NCBI RefSeq assembly: GCF_007197775.1
Contig: NZ_CP041638.1
Location: forward strand, 2,914,001-2,978,000
Length of the DNA: 64,000 nt
Direction: 5' to 3'
From: Thalassotalea sp. PS06
GTDB taxonomy: Bacteria > Pseudomonadota > Gammaproteobacteria > Enterobacterales > Alteromonadaceae
Shown: positions 9,071 through 17,421 of the stretch, in pieces
How the letters are laid out: each line of letters opens with the position of its first letter
Numbering within the stretch: position 1 is the first letter of the stretch
Program-made: the position numbers and the translations under genes
The notes under the pieces: generated by a model
What the model saw: the letters and a program-made list of their open reading frames with translations, nothing else
The model's database searches: none
What the model was told of the DNA's origin: nothing

Positions 9071-9520
9071 GGTGGAGTCAAAATGAAGTTTTGAAGGTGG
9101 AGTTAAGGCAAAGCCTTAAAGGTGGAGTCAAAACGGAGTTTTGAAGGTGGAGTTAAGGCAAAGCCTTAAAGGTGGAGTCAAAACGGAGTTTTGAAGGTGG
9201 AGTTAAGGCAAAGCCTTAAAGGTGGAGTCAAAACGGAGTTTTGAAGGTGGAGTTAAGGCAAAGCCTTAAAGGTGGAGTCAAAACGGAGTTTTGAAGGTGG
9301 AGTTAAGGCAAAGCCTTAAAGGTGGAGTCAAAACGGAGTTTTGAAGGTGGAGTTAAGGCAAAGCCTTAAAGGTGGAGTCAAAACGGAGTTTTGAAGGTGG
9401 AGTTAAGGCAAAGCCTTAAAGGTGGAGTCAAAACGGAGTTTTGAAGGTGGAGTTAACGCAAAGCCTTAAAGGTGGAGTCAAAATGGAATTTTGAGGGTGG
9501 AGTTGCAGCAAAGCTGCAAT
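9071..9520. repeat. Tandem array of eighteen 25-base hairpin units
   Basis: Nine 50-base repeats start at 9071, 9121, 9171 and so on to 9471. Each divides into two 25-base units of linker GGTGGAG plus a 7-base stem, 3-base loop and 7-base stem. The alternating stems are TCAAAAC/GTTTTGA (loop GGA) and TTAAGGC/GCCTTAA (loop AAA). In the last repeat both stems differ yet still pair: TCAAAAT/ATTTTGA and TTGCAGC/GCTGCAA. The first has a T that would give a G-U wobble in RNA. Only one stem base is clearly broken (9421 repeat, TTAACGC). The linker GGTGGAG hardly changes. The array separates convergent genes and has no coding potential I can support. Confidence 0.92.
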
Positions 9521-9667
9521 GTTGATTTTCAGGTTTCCCAAAACACGAGGAAGTCGAGTGTTTTGCTCCACCATCGTTAGACTCCACCCTAAATACGACG
9601 CAAGGGAGTATTTACTCCCTCTTCGTTAGAATCCCTCACAAAACACGATGTAGAAGAGTGTTTTGAT
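9521..9667. repeat. Irregular hairpins flanking the array, with inverted linkers
   Basis: After the regular array, CAAAACAC pairs with GTGTTTTG twice (9539-9565 and 9638-9664), and AAATAC pairs with GTATTT in between (about 9590-9613). The linkers here are CTCCACC at 9566-9572 and 9582-9588, the exact reverse complement of the GGTGGAG linker of the array, and then CTCCCT/ATCCCTC. The region reaches the stop codon of the SIS regulator. Confidence 0.8.
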
Positions 9668-10519
9668 TTAGTCTCCTTGATTCACGAAATCGCGAACCGC
9701 TTTATTCGATTCCTCAACCATTTTTCTGGCACTGCGTGATGCTTGAGTTAAAGCAATAAACAACAAATCAATCACGAACTCTTGAGAGGTGCGGGAAATA
9801 ATCGAAGACAAACGCATCGAAGATTGCTCGGCAACGGTATGCAGGTTGATATCGGCATACTTCATCAACAGGTTGTCGCTGTAATTAGTGATAGTAATGA
9901 CTTTTGCACCACGCTCTTTGGCAAGTTTTGCCACCGCAACGACATCACTGGTATTACCGGATTCACTAACACAGATAACTAAATCATCGTGTCCAAAAGT
10001 AGACACGTAGGAAAGTTGGATATGGCCACTGGTTTCGGCCAATGCCATTTTGCCAATTTTTTGTAATTTATAACTAAAATCTTTAGCCACTAATGCGGAG
10101 GCACCGATACCACTGACCAGAACACGTTTAGCCGATTTCACCAGATTAACCGCTTGCTCGATATTCTTATCGGCGTTCAACCCTGACGTTTCCACCAACA
10201 CTTTGTGCTTGCTAGCTAATAACTTCTTGTTTAGCTGTTCAAAATCATCATTAACGGTGATTTTTCCGTGTAGCTGTACATCGTCAGTTTCGGAGTTGAT
10301 TGCTTCGATTAGGGCAAACTTAAAATCTGGATAGCCTTTATAACCCAGTTTTTGCGTAAACTTAACGATTGAAGACTGGCTAACGCCAACCAGCATCGCC
10401 AGTTTCTGTGAAGAAAGGTCTTTAATAACGTTTGGAGATTGAAGCGAAAAATCTGCTATTTTTGCTTCATTGGATGTTAGTGAATCCCGTATAGCCCGGA
10501 TTTTAACCAGTACCGACAT
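9668..10519 (-). CDS. RpiR/MurR-family transcriptional regulator with SIS domain
   Basis: A cytoplasmic sugar-phosphate-responsive DNA-binding protein. The N-terminal HTH_6 domain (about residues 1-75) has the recognition region LVGVSQSSIVKFTQKLGYKGY. A SIS domain (about 110-250) carries VLVSGIGASALVAKDFSYKL and ICVSESGNTSDVV. The start is set at ATG 10519 because GGGAAGG stands just upstream; a longer frame to 10564 lacks such support. E. coli MurR, of this family, senses MurNAc 6-phosphate and controls murQ. With murQ 9 kb away in the same locus, a MurR-like role is likely but unproven. It converges on the TonB receptor across the hairpin array. Confidence 0.88.
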   Translation of the reverse strand: MSVLVKIRAIRDSLTSNEAKIADFSLQSPNVIKDLSSQKLAMLVGVSQSSIVKFTQKLGYKGYPDFKFALIEAINSETDDVQLHGKITVNDDFEQLNKKLLASKHKVLVETSGLNADKNIEQAVNLVKSAKRVLVSGIGASALVAKDFSYKLQKIGKMALAETSGHIQLSYVSTFGHDDLVICVSESGNTSDVVAVAKLAKERGAKVITITNYSDNLLMKYADINLHTVAEQSSMRLSSIISRTSQEFVIDLLFIALTQASRSARKMVEESNKAVRDFVNQGD

Positions 10520-10713
10520 TAGCCTTCCCACTGAGTAATAAAATATTTCCAGAAATACTAGCACAATCCTTATTTATAGCTCAACGGGCTACTCAAATTC
10601 TTTTTAAAAACAACATCCTGAACCGAAATTCAATATTCAGAATAAACCCTGAATCACCCCTGAATAATTACACCAACAACAACCCAACAATAAAGATTAA
10701 ATATTCCTATAAA

Positions 10714-11379
10714 TTAGAACTGATAACCTACCTGTAATAACAAACCGAATTCGACGTCATCCCGACCGTCACCAATGACAAAACTTGCTCCTAAATTGGT
10801 ACCCGGTTCGGTAATTCCGTTAAGGAAGTAGTGATAACTCCCGGCCAGGCCCCAGACGATTTCATTGTCATATTCTGGATTGCGGTTAGTCGGCTCTCTG
10901 CTCTTCTCGCTGCCAACGGCACCAATATAGATACCAATGCCGTGCTTATCGGCATAGAAAGGGTCGACATCAAAGAGGTTGGTTTGGATCCAGCCGACAC
11001 CGACACCGCAAGCTAAGCCACCTTCCGAGGAATGGCCAAGGCAACCGATTGATGCGTATTTCATATCATATTGTTTAGTAACGTTGATGTTGGCGCCAAG
11101 GCCGGTATATAAAATTCCGAAACCCAGGCCATAGCCATAATCATCAAACGCAAAGAAGCTATCTTCTTTCGGTTCAGATACCGGTTCTTCCAGCGATTCC
11201 TCGCCAGTGACTTCTTCATCGACTTCAGCCGTGCTTTCAGGCTCTTGTCCGGGAATGGGTTTAGCCGGTGTTGCTTCAACAACGTCGTTATTGACTGTCG
11301 ACTCTTCAGTGTTTTGTTCCTGAGCAAAGCTAACATTAGCAAAAACCAGCAGGGGCAGCAGGAGGATTAGCGATTTCAA
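10714..11379 (-). CDS. Putative outer-membrane beta-barrel protein with acidic linker
   Basis: A 221-residue exported protein of unrecognised family. A signal peptide (MKSLILLLPLLVFANVSFA) is followed by a Glu/Thr/Pro-rich disordered stretch (about 20-75). A Gly- and aromatic-rich C-terminal half then shows alternating patterns (YGYGLGFGILYTGLG, GIGIYIGAVG, FGLLLQVGYQF). The terminal Phe fits outer-membrane barrel insertion. Two cysteines (GCLGHSSEGGLACG) may form a disulfide. It stands alone on the minus strand, divergent from the MipA operon. No function is assigned. Confidence 0.7.
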   Translation of the reverse strand: MKSLILLLPLLVFANVSFAQEQNTEESTVNNDVVEATPAKPIPGQEPESTAEVDEEVTGEESLEEPVSEPKEDSFFAFDDYGYGLGFGILYTGLGANINVTKQYDMKYASIGCLGHSSEGGLACGVGVGWIQTNLFDVDPFYADKHGIGIYIGAVGSEKSREPTNRNPEYDNEIVWGLAGSYHYFLNGITEPGTNLGASFVIGDGRDDVEFGLLLQVGYQF

Positions 11380-11723
11380 GGCAGGTCCCTTCTCTTAACG
11401 AATCATTATTGTTTTACCGCTCTTGGTTAAAGTCTATAAGATAGTTTCCAGTTTGCCAGTAAATTGCAAAACAGTGTTTATCATTCAATAAGTTAAAAGC
11501 ATGTTAATTGAATAAAGCCAAACCTGCACAGATGATGCTCTAGTAGCTACCGCAGCGCTTAACGGATAAATGTAAACCGGATAAAAATTCATTGTAAACT
11601 GCAGGTCAATGCTACAAATATGTACACAAAAATTCGCGTAATTCATTGCAAAGCCCCAGCATTTATAATAGAACTACTGCCCAAGAATTAAGCTGTTTCC
11701 CTTACAAGCAATAAATTACAACA
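11380..11723. promoter_or_regulatory. Divergent intergenic region before the MipA operon
   Basis: A 344-base AT-rich gap between two divergent envelope genes. I see no ORF with a ribosome site, no strong palindrome and no terminator. It presumably holds promoters for both directions. Confidence 0.3.
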
Positions 11724-12563
11724 ATGAAGTATGCTGTTTTCCTTTTTATCACCCTTGCCAGCCTCCTCAGCGCTACCGCGCCCCTGGCACAAGAGGATAT
11801 TGAACAGAGCCTGGTAAAACCGGGCACGTTTGATTTTCGTCTGACTGCAGGGTATGGCGGTATTGAAAATCCTCTGCGTCAGCGCGAAAATATTCGCTCT
11901 CCTTTACTACCGGAATTTAGTTATTACGGCGAAAAGTTCTTTGTCGAAAACCTGGTATTGGGATATAGCCTCTATGAATCTCGCAACTGGATGGTCGATG
12001 CCTACGGCTACTTTAACAACGATGGTTATTTCTTTGCCGACTCAAATACCGAGAAAATCGTCTCTTTGGCAGGCATAACCCAAAACACTTGGCGAGTTAC
12101 CAAAGTCCCCTTAAACCTTGAAGATGTTGAACGAGATTTAAGTTATATGGCAGGTATCAACATCAGTCATATTACCAACTGGTATCGAACCAACCTTTCG
12201 ATTGCCAAAGATGTCACTTCGGTTCATTACGGTGAAGAAATATCCCTGACGTTTTCCAAACCAATGCAATGGAAGTCGTTAACCACAACCATTCAGGCTG
12301 GTGCAACCTACAAATCTTCCGATATCACCGACTATTATTACTATCTGACAGACGATGAAAACAACATATCCATCCGTCAGACTGCGGTAGGCGATACCAT
12401 CTCGCCCTGGGCTAATGTAAGTTTGCGATACCATTTTAATCCGACCTGGTCGATTGGATTTTCTTTAAAGAAAACCTGGTTTGACAGCAAAATGAAAGCC
12501 AGTGTGTTAGTGGAAGATACGAGTTTTTATTCTGGTTTTATAGGGGTTTCATATAGGTACTAA
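11724..12563 (+). CDS. MipA/OmpV-family outer-membrane protein
   Basis: A 279-residue outer-membrane protein with a signal peptide ending in PLAQ/E (about residue 23). YYGEKFFVENLVLGYSLYESRNW matches the MipA/OmpV family, whose E. coli member MipA scaffolds murein synthesis and hydrolysis. The protein ends in GVSYRY, an aromatic barrel terminus. It opens an operon: DUF3019 starts 2 bases later, then a response regulator and a histidine kinase with overlapping ends. The same gene order occurs in other Alteromonadales (recall), where the two-component pair probably controls its own barrel protein. Confidence 0.82.
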   Translation: MKYAVFLFITLASLLSATAPLAQEDIEQSLVKPGTFDFRLTAGYGGIENPLRQRENIRSPLLPEFSYYGEKFFVENLVLGYSLYESRNWMVDAYGYFNNDGYFFADSNTEKIVSLAGITQNTWRVTKVPLNLEDVERDLSYMAGINISHITNWYRTNLSIAKDVTSVHYGEEISLTFSKPMQWKSLTTTIQAGATYKSSDITDYYYYLTDDENNISIRQTAVGDTISPWANVSLRYHFNPTWSIGFSLKKTWFDSKMKASVLVEDTSFYSGFIGVSYRY

Positions 12564-12564
12564 G

Positions 12565-12984
12565 ATGACGTTGAAGCCACTCTCGACACGACTTGGCAGT
12601 TTATTTATATGTTGCCTGAGCACCTTAGCTGCCCAGGCACAGGACGACTCTACTTATTCGGCGGATATTTCTGAAATAAATATCCTGCCGGAAATTTGTG
12701 TTCGTCACAAAAGTAATGCCCAGTGTCAGTTTAAGCTCGACGTGAACCTGCAACTGAAAGCAAAAATGGATGTTTGCATGGTAATCGAGTCTTTGCGCAT
12801 CAGGCAATGCCTGGAACAGGTTAGCGAAGCAAAATTCCAGCGCCTGTTAACCATCAATGAAGACGTTAAGATCGATATTATCAACCGCGACACCGGAGAA
12901 CTGCTTTATAGCTCAATATTGAAGCTAGCGGAGTTTCAGCCTGTTAATTTACGACCACGAAGAAACCTGGGTTGGATCCTATAG
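12565..12984 (+). CDS. DUF3019 periplasmic protein
   Basis: A 139-residue exported protein with a signal peptide (about 1-25, ending AAQA). Five cysteines lie in the mature part (ICVRHKSNAQCQF, DVCMVIES, IRQCLEQ), suggesting periplasmic disulfides. The family is DUF3019, of unknown function, typically encoded between a MipA-like protein and a two-component system. The start is 2 bases after the MipA stop, and its TAG overlaps the GTG start of the response regulator by one base, so translation is coupled along the operon. A role as periplasmic partner or sensor accessory is inference. Confidence 0.8.
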   Translation: MTLKPLSTRLGSLFICCLSTLAAQAQDDSTYSADISEINILPEICVRHKSNAQCQFKLDVNLQLKAKMDVCMVIESLRIRQCLEQVSEAKFQRLLTINEDVKIDIINRDTGELLYSSILKLAEFQPVNLRPRRNLGWIL

Positions 12985-13691
12985 TGGCAGCTAAAACCTA
13001 TAAATTACTTCTCATTGAAGACGATATCCCGTTGGCAGAGCTGGTGAGTGACTTTCTCAATGACTACGAATTCGAGGTTACCTGCGTAAATAGTGGTCAG
13101 GAAGCATTAAAAGTCGTTTCCGAAAATCAATATGACCTGATTCTTTGCGATATCATGCTTCCGGATATGGATGGGTTTGAATTACTACCTAATCTTCCTT
13201 TTGGGCCACAGGTACCGATACTTTTTCTAACGGCGATGACCGACAGTATGTCGCAAATTAAAGGTCTTAACGCTGGCGCTGCTGACTACATTTTAAAACC
13301 CGTAGATCCGGAAGTTCTGCTTGCCCGGGTTCGCGCTAATATCCGTATGGTGGAAAGACGAGGCCAAGCGACGTCTTTAACTCTGGGTAACCTGTTTCTT
13401 GATAAGACTACCGCAACCGCTACTTATCATGGTAAAGCGTTAGATCTGACCGCTCAGGATTTTGCCATTATCTGGTATTTCGCCCAGCGTGGTGACGATG
13501 TTGTCGACCGCGATAGTCTGTTTACGGATATTATTGGCAGAACTTATGACGGTAAAGATCGAGCAGCTGACCTGCGCATCAGCCGTCTGCGTAAAAAGCT
13601 TAGTGCCGTGGGTCTTGATGAGCTCACTATCATCTCAATTCGCAACAAAGGATATGTATTTAAGTATTGGGCGCACTTAAACAATGCATAG
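12984..13691 (+). CDS. OmpR-family response regulator
   Basis: A two-component response regulator of 235 residues. The receiver domain has the acidic pair in IEDD, the phosphoacceptor Asp56 in LILCDIMLPDMDG and Lys105 in ILKPVD. A winged-helix Trans_reg_C output domain (about 135-230) ends with ISIRNKGYVFKYW. I place the start at GTG 12984, overlapping the TAG of the DUF3019 gene as TAGTG; an alternative TTG at 12972 would add four residues. The kinase gene overlaps its end by 8 bases. It probably regulates this operon, by analogy with autoregulated envelope systems. Confidence 0.9.
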   Translation: MAAKTYKLLLIEDDIPLAELVSDFLNDYEFEVTCVNSGQEALKVVSENQYDLILCDIMLPDMDGFELLPNLPFGPQVPILFLTAMTDSMSQIKGLNAGAADYILKPVDPEVLLARVRANIRMVERRGQATSLTLGNLFLDKTTATATYHGKALDLTAQDFAIIWYFAQRGDDVVDRDSLFTDIIGRTYDGKDRAADLRISRLRKKLSAVGLDELTIISIRNKGYVFKYWAHLNNA

Positions 13692-14859
13692 TCATTTTAT
13701 CCGCTTTTACTTATTCATCTTACTTGCTGTATTCGCTCTGGTTTTTAGTTTCGGTCAGCTGTACAGCCAGTTCTACGCGCCGCCCGTACAATACAATATT
13801 CCGGTCGAATCGGTTTTTGCGGCTCAGGAAACCCCCAATCCAGCGACGTTTCGCTACATCAAGAAATCCAATATTCAGCTGTCATCCGATTTACTGGCGC
13901 AATTACAAGGTAATCAAACGATTGCCTACGTGGTAAATAATCAAATGTATTATCTGCGTAATCACGACAAAGGCCGTTATATTCAATGGGGACCGGTTGA
14001 AATCAACGAAGCCCCTGTCGATGATAATTATCTGATTCTATTTTTTTACAGCGCTCTGGCAATTGTATTCCTGTTGTTAATGTGGCCAATGTTCAGAGAT
14101 TTGTCATTCCTGCAAAAATGCGCGGTGGAATTTGGCGAAAACCCTCAGTCTCAACCCTTAACCGTCAGTAAGAAATCTACCGTTTATCCCCTTGCTCATG
14201 CACTTTATGCAATGAGCAGTCGTCTGGTTGAGTTTGTAACCTTGCAGCGGGATCTCGCGAAAATCATCGCCCATGAAGTCCGTACACCTTTGGCGCGGAT
14301 GAAGTTTGTGTTAAAGCGCGTTGAAGGAAAAATCGAAGACAAGCATTTAAAGCGCATGTTGATGGATATCGCCGAGCTTGAAACCTTAGCCACCGACTAC
14401 ATGGCGTTCAGTCGTTCCCAACAACTCGATCCCGATTACCTGCAACCATTAAAACTGGATTGGTTCTTTGAAAGACTAAGTCATAAATATCAAAATTTGG
14501 AAACGCCCGTTCACTTCATCCTCAACAATAAAGATAGCCAATTTCATGGCAATGAAGCACAGCTTGATTTGGCTCTATCAAACCTGCTTAACAATGCCTT
14601 GCGCTACGCAGAACAGCAAATACAGGTAAATGTTGAAGTAAACGACGGCTGGGTTAACTTTCATATTGATGACGACGGCCCGGGCTTTAATAACGGAAAA
14701 CAGAGAACCAATAATCAGGGAACAACCACAGGCTTTGGCCTTGGATTATATATTGTCGAGTCCATCGTTAACCGCCACAACGGTAGTTTATCGAAGTCAT
14801 CGGGTCCATTAGGCGGCGCCAGAGCTACCGTGGCCATTCCCACACAACCACCTCGCTGA
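13684..14859 (+). CDS. Sensor histidine kinase
   Basis: A 391-residue membrane kinase. One transmembrane segment is near residues 8-25, a periplasmic sensor follows (about 26-118), and a second segment is at about 118-137. The dimerisation/H-box IIAHEVRTPLARM is near residue 196. The ATPase domain has N-box NLLNNALRYAEQQ, DDDGPGF and GFGLGLYIVESI. No clear HAMP domain is visible between the second segment and the H-box. It overlaps the response-regulator gene by 8 bases, confirming a cognate pair. The stimulus is unknown; the MipA/DUF3019 context points to an envelope signal. Confidence 0.9.
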   Translation: MHSHFIRFYLFILLAVFALVFSFGQLYSQFYAPPVQYNIPVESVFAAQETPNPATFRYIKKSNIQLSSDLLAQLQGNQTIAYVVNNQMYYLRNHDKGRYIQWGPVEINEAPVDDNYLILFFYSALAIVFLLLMWPMFRDLSFLQKCAVEFGENPQSQPLTVSKKSTVYPLAHALYAMSSRLVEFVTLQRDLAKIIAHEVRTPLARMKFVLKRVEGKIEDKHLKRMLMDIAELETLATDYMAFSRSQQLDPDYLQPLKLDWFFERLSHKYQNLETPVHFILNNKDSQFHGNEAQLDLALSNLLNNALRYAEQQIQVNVEVNDGWVNFHIDDDGPGFNNGKQRTNNQGTTTGFGLGLYIVESIVNRHNGSLSKSSGPLGGARATVAIPTQPPR

Positions 14860-15104
14860 CCCTAATCATACCAATCCATACAACACCGACCTGCTAAAGC
14901 TCACTGCGTTATCAATTTCATTATGTAAATTCTCGTGGGGATGAAACGAAACTGCGATAGCACCTTTGATTTTCAACGCTCGATTTAAGCGTTGACGCCC
15001 ACTTCCAAATTCAACGAAAAATAACCAAAAGATTACACATTGTTAACAGCAGTTTTTTTTCATCTCGGTAAACTAAATAAAAATAAGCTTCACGGAGTGA
15101 TGGT
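14860..15104. other. Intergenic region with a 7-base hairpin and an ATACCAATC repeat end
   Basis: The gap contains ATACCAATCC at about 14868, matching the terminal motif of the dispersed element at 29559-29656. It also has a hairpin CAACGCT/AGCGTTG (14974-14994, 7-base loop). No T-tract follows the hairpin. A GGAG-type site precedes the next small gene. Confidence 0.4.
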
Positions 15105-15341
15105 ATGAAAAATTTAATTGTAATAACCGCGATTGCCTATCTTGCACATCAATACGTAGGTGATCACTTTAAATTAGTTAAATACAATAGCGATGACGAA
15201 GTTATCCTGCAAATCGGCACCTATGGCACATTAGAGGAATGCCGGATTGAAGAAGCACAGCAAAAGGAAAAGGCCGAACTGCTGGAATTTTTAAGCAGTA
15301 GCTTCAAATGTGAGCAAATTGAGTGGTTCACAAAAAAATAA
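15105..15341 (+). CDS. Small hypothetical protein with N-terminal hydrophobic segment
   Basis: A 78-residue protein with ATG 15105 preceded by CACGGAGTGATGGT, a good ribosome site. Residues 2-18 are hydrophobic (NLIVITAIAYLAHQYVG) and could act as a short signal or anchor. The rest is charged, with two cysteines (TLEECR and SFKCEQIEW) that could bridge. The repeated shape of a strand-rich start followed by a Glu/Lys/Gln helix is all that can be said. The family was not recognised. Confidence 0.55.
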   Translation: MKNLIVITAIAYLAHQYVGDHFKLVKYNSDDEVILQIGTYGTLEECRIEEAQQKEKAELLEFLSSSFKCEQIEWFTKK

Positions 15342-15486
15342 CGCGTTAAATATTATTTGCTTGGCTCTAAATTTCCGGTTTTCGCTAGCAACGCTTACCT
15401 TTTCCATTTTAAAAGTTCCCGTCTAAGATTAACTGAGGCAAACATTAAACTCGGGATCGCAGATATGGTCCCGGAAAGGTCGAAAT

Positions 15487-17340
15487 ATGGGCAACTATTC
15501 TCAAAAGCTATCCCTGCTTTTACTCTCTGTGTTCACCTTGCTTTGGGGTTGTAGCACGCAGCCAGACGATTACTGTCCCCCTCAATATAAAGCTGAAGAA
15601 TGTCAGCAAGCCCGCACCAATGACAACCAGCTTATTAACCAGCAGTATGAGCAACGCCGCTGGCGCAGCTCCAGTGAGCAGGAAAAAGAGCCATTGCAGC
15701 TAGGTATCGATGCCGACATCCCGATTCTCGAAGGACAGGTTAAAATCGTCGGACCCACCGTCGAAGATGGGGTAAATTCACTGGCGATGAAAATCTGGAT
15801 GATTGAGAACGCCAAGTATACGGTTGATGCCACCTATTACATCTTCGACAACGATCTCGCCGGTTACGCCTTTTTAGGTGCCATGTGTAATGCGGTAAAA
15901 CGTGGCGTCGATGTCAGACTGATGGTTGATTCTCTCGGCTCCGTTGATATGCGCCATGAGGAATTAAAAGGCTTGCTTCGCTGCGCCGATGAAGCAGGGT
16001 TTATCCGTGGCCCAGACGGCAAACTCACCAATAAGCGTGCCCGTGTTCAGGTGATAATATTCAATGCTGCGTCAAAAATCTTCGTTAATATCAACCGTCG
16101 CTCCCACGATAAACTGTTAGTGATTGATGGAAATTCGCCGGAAAATGCTTACGTAATGACGGGCGGCCGCAATATTTCCCTGCATTATTACGGTATCAAT
16201 GAAGAGGGAGAGTTGAACAAGGATACGTTTCAGGATCTGGAAATTTTGATAAAGAACCCGGAAGGTTCGATTACCGATCTGGAGCAAAATCACAAACGTG
16301 GCAAGTTTGGACATCTGATCACCATTTCCCGAGTATCCGAACTCTACCTGACCCTGCTTTATAGCCATAGTGGCAACAAGTTCCTGACCGCCTGGTTCCC
16401 TTACTCAGGACAACGGGAAAAACTCCAGGAGTCTCTCGATGAGTTAAAAACCGGGCCGTTATTTGCAAAATCTTACGCCAATATTGAAGCAGAAATGCAG
16501 GAAGGTTATCACCCTGCTAAACTTCGCCTTGCCCATGAAATGGCAAACATTGTCAGCTATGAGGTATTTGAAAAATATGCCGATGTTCAGGGGCGCAACC
16601 CCAATTCTATCGTTGAAATCCTTGCTGAGCTCAGTAGTGAAAAGTACAACGTTAAACACGTACGCTTAGTCTCACCATATATCTTTCTTGCCAATGAAGA
16701 ACCCGAGGAAAAAGATGGTCGTTATCAAGAGCTTGAAGGCATGCGCCAATGGCTTGCGGATGACCCTGAACGGACCATCGAAATCATCACCAATTCAGTG
16801 ATGTCTTCCGATAATTTTATGACGCAATCGATTATCGATATGGAAATGGTACCGAGGATGTTAAGTGATGACCCACAATTCATCGACAAATGGCAGGATG
16901 ATTTGGAGGTCAGTGAAGAAAATCCTGATTTCATTGCATCGGAAGATTTTCAGAAAGCGATCAGTAACCCGCGTATCAAAGTCTATCAACTGGGAAAACT
17001 TGATGCCGATCTCATCGGTGGTGACGAAACCTACGGTAAGCTTCATGCCAAGTTTATCGTTACCAATAACGTTGCCTTTGTCGGTACCACTAACCTGGAC
17101 TATCGCTCGCGTTTTATTAACAACGAAATGGGCTATTTTATGCTCGGAGAAGGGGTTAATAACGAGCTCAATCAAATCTTTGATGATTTGAAAAAGCGCT
17201 GTTATCTCTGGGGAGAACCGGATTGGCTCGCCATGCGTAAAAAAATCCGAGATCTGGAAGGGATGGAAGGATTTTCCGCCCGCAGTCAACGCAGTGTTTA
17301 TAGCAAACTGATCTTCACCGGCATCAAGTGGCAGCTATAA
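15487..17340 (+). CDS. Phospholipase D-like lipoprotein with two HKD motifs
   Basis: A 617-residue lipoprotein of the phospholipase D superfamily, which includes cardiolipin synthases, phospholipases and nucleases. The lipobox LLWGC sits at the end of the signal peptide. The first HKD motif SHDKLLVIDG is near residue 205 with TGGRNIS after it. The second, KLHAKFIVTNNVAFVGTTNLDYRSRF, is near 518. Both catalytic histidines and lysines are present, so it should be active. Lipid attachment places it in the envelope, away from typical inner-membrane cardiolipin synthases with two N-terminal transmembrane helices. The substrate is unknown. It stands alone and converges with the YbaK-type gene. Confidence 0.82.
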   Translation: MGNYSQKLSLLLLSVFTLLWGCSTQPDDYCPPQYKAEECQQARTNDNQLINQQYEQRRWRSSSEQEKEPLQLGIDADIPILEGQVKIVGPTVEDGVNSLAMKIWMIENAKYTVDATYYIFDNDLAGYAFLGAMCNAVKRGVDVRLMVDSLGSVDMRHEELKGLLRCADEAGFIRGPDGKLTNKRARVQVIIFNAASKIFVNINRRSHDKLLVIDGNSPENAYVMTGGRNISLHYYGINEEGELNKDTFQDLEILIKNPEGSITDLEQNHKRGKFGHLITISRVSELYLTLLYSHSGNKFLTAWFPYSGQREKLQESLDELKTGPLFAKSYANIEAEMQEGYHPAKLRLAHEMANIVSYEVFEKYADVQGRNPNSIVEILAELSSEKYNVKHVRLVSPYIFLANEEPEEKDGRYQELEGMRQWLADDPERTIEIITNSVMSSDNFMTQSIIDMEMVPRMLSDDPQFIDKWQDDLEVSEENPDFIASEDFQKAISNPRIKVYQLGKLDADLIGGDETYGKLHAKFIVTNNVAFVGTTNLDYRSRFINNEMGYFMLGEGVNNELNQIFDDLKKRCYLWGEPDWLAMRKKIRDLEGMEGFSARSQRSVYSKLIFTGIKWQL

Positions 17341-17421
17341 AAGCACCTGAAAAGCAGACAGTAAAAGCTGTCTGCGTTGCTACTTCCGCCTTAGACTTCC
17401 GCCTTCCACTCTAACTTCCTA
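17341..17421. repeat. Convergent intergenic hairpin and short repeats
   Basis: Between two convergent genes, GCAGACAG pairs with CTGTCTGC (about 17353-17374, loop TAAAAG). Two ACTTCCGCCTT repeats and a related ACTTCCTAC follow. There is no T-tract. The layout recalls the larger hairpin arrays at 3972-4247 and 9071-9520. Confidence 0.5.

Noticed and set aside
9071..9520. A CRISPR array, suggested by nine regular repeats.
   Set aside because: The repeats are contiguous 50-base tandem copies with no unique spacers, the hairpins are in every unit, and no cas gene is present.
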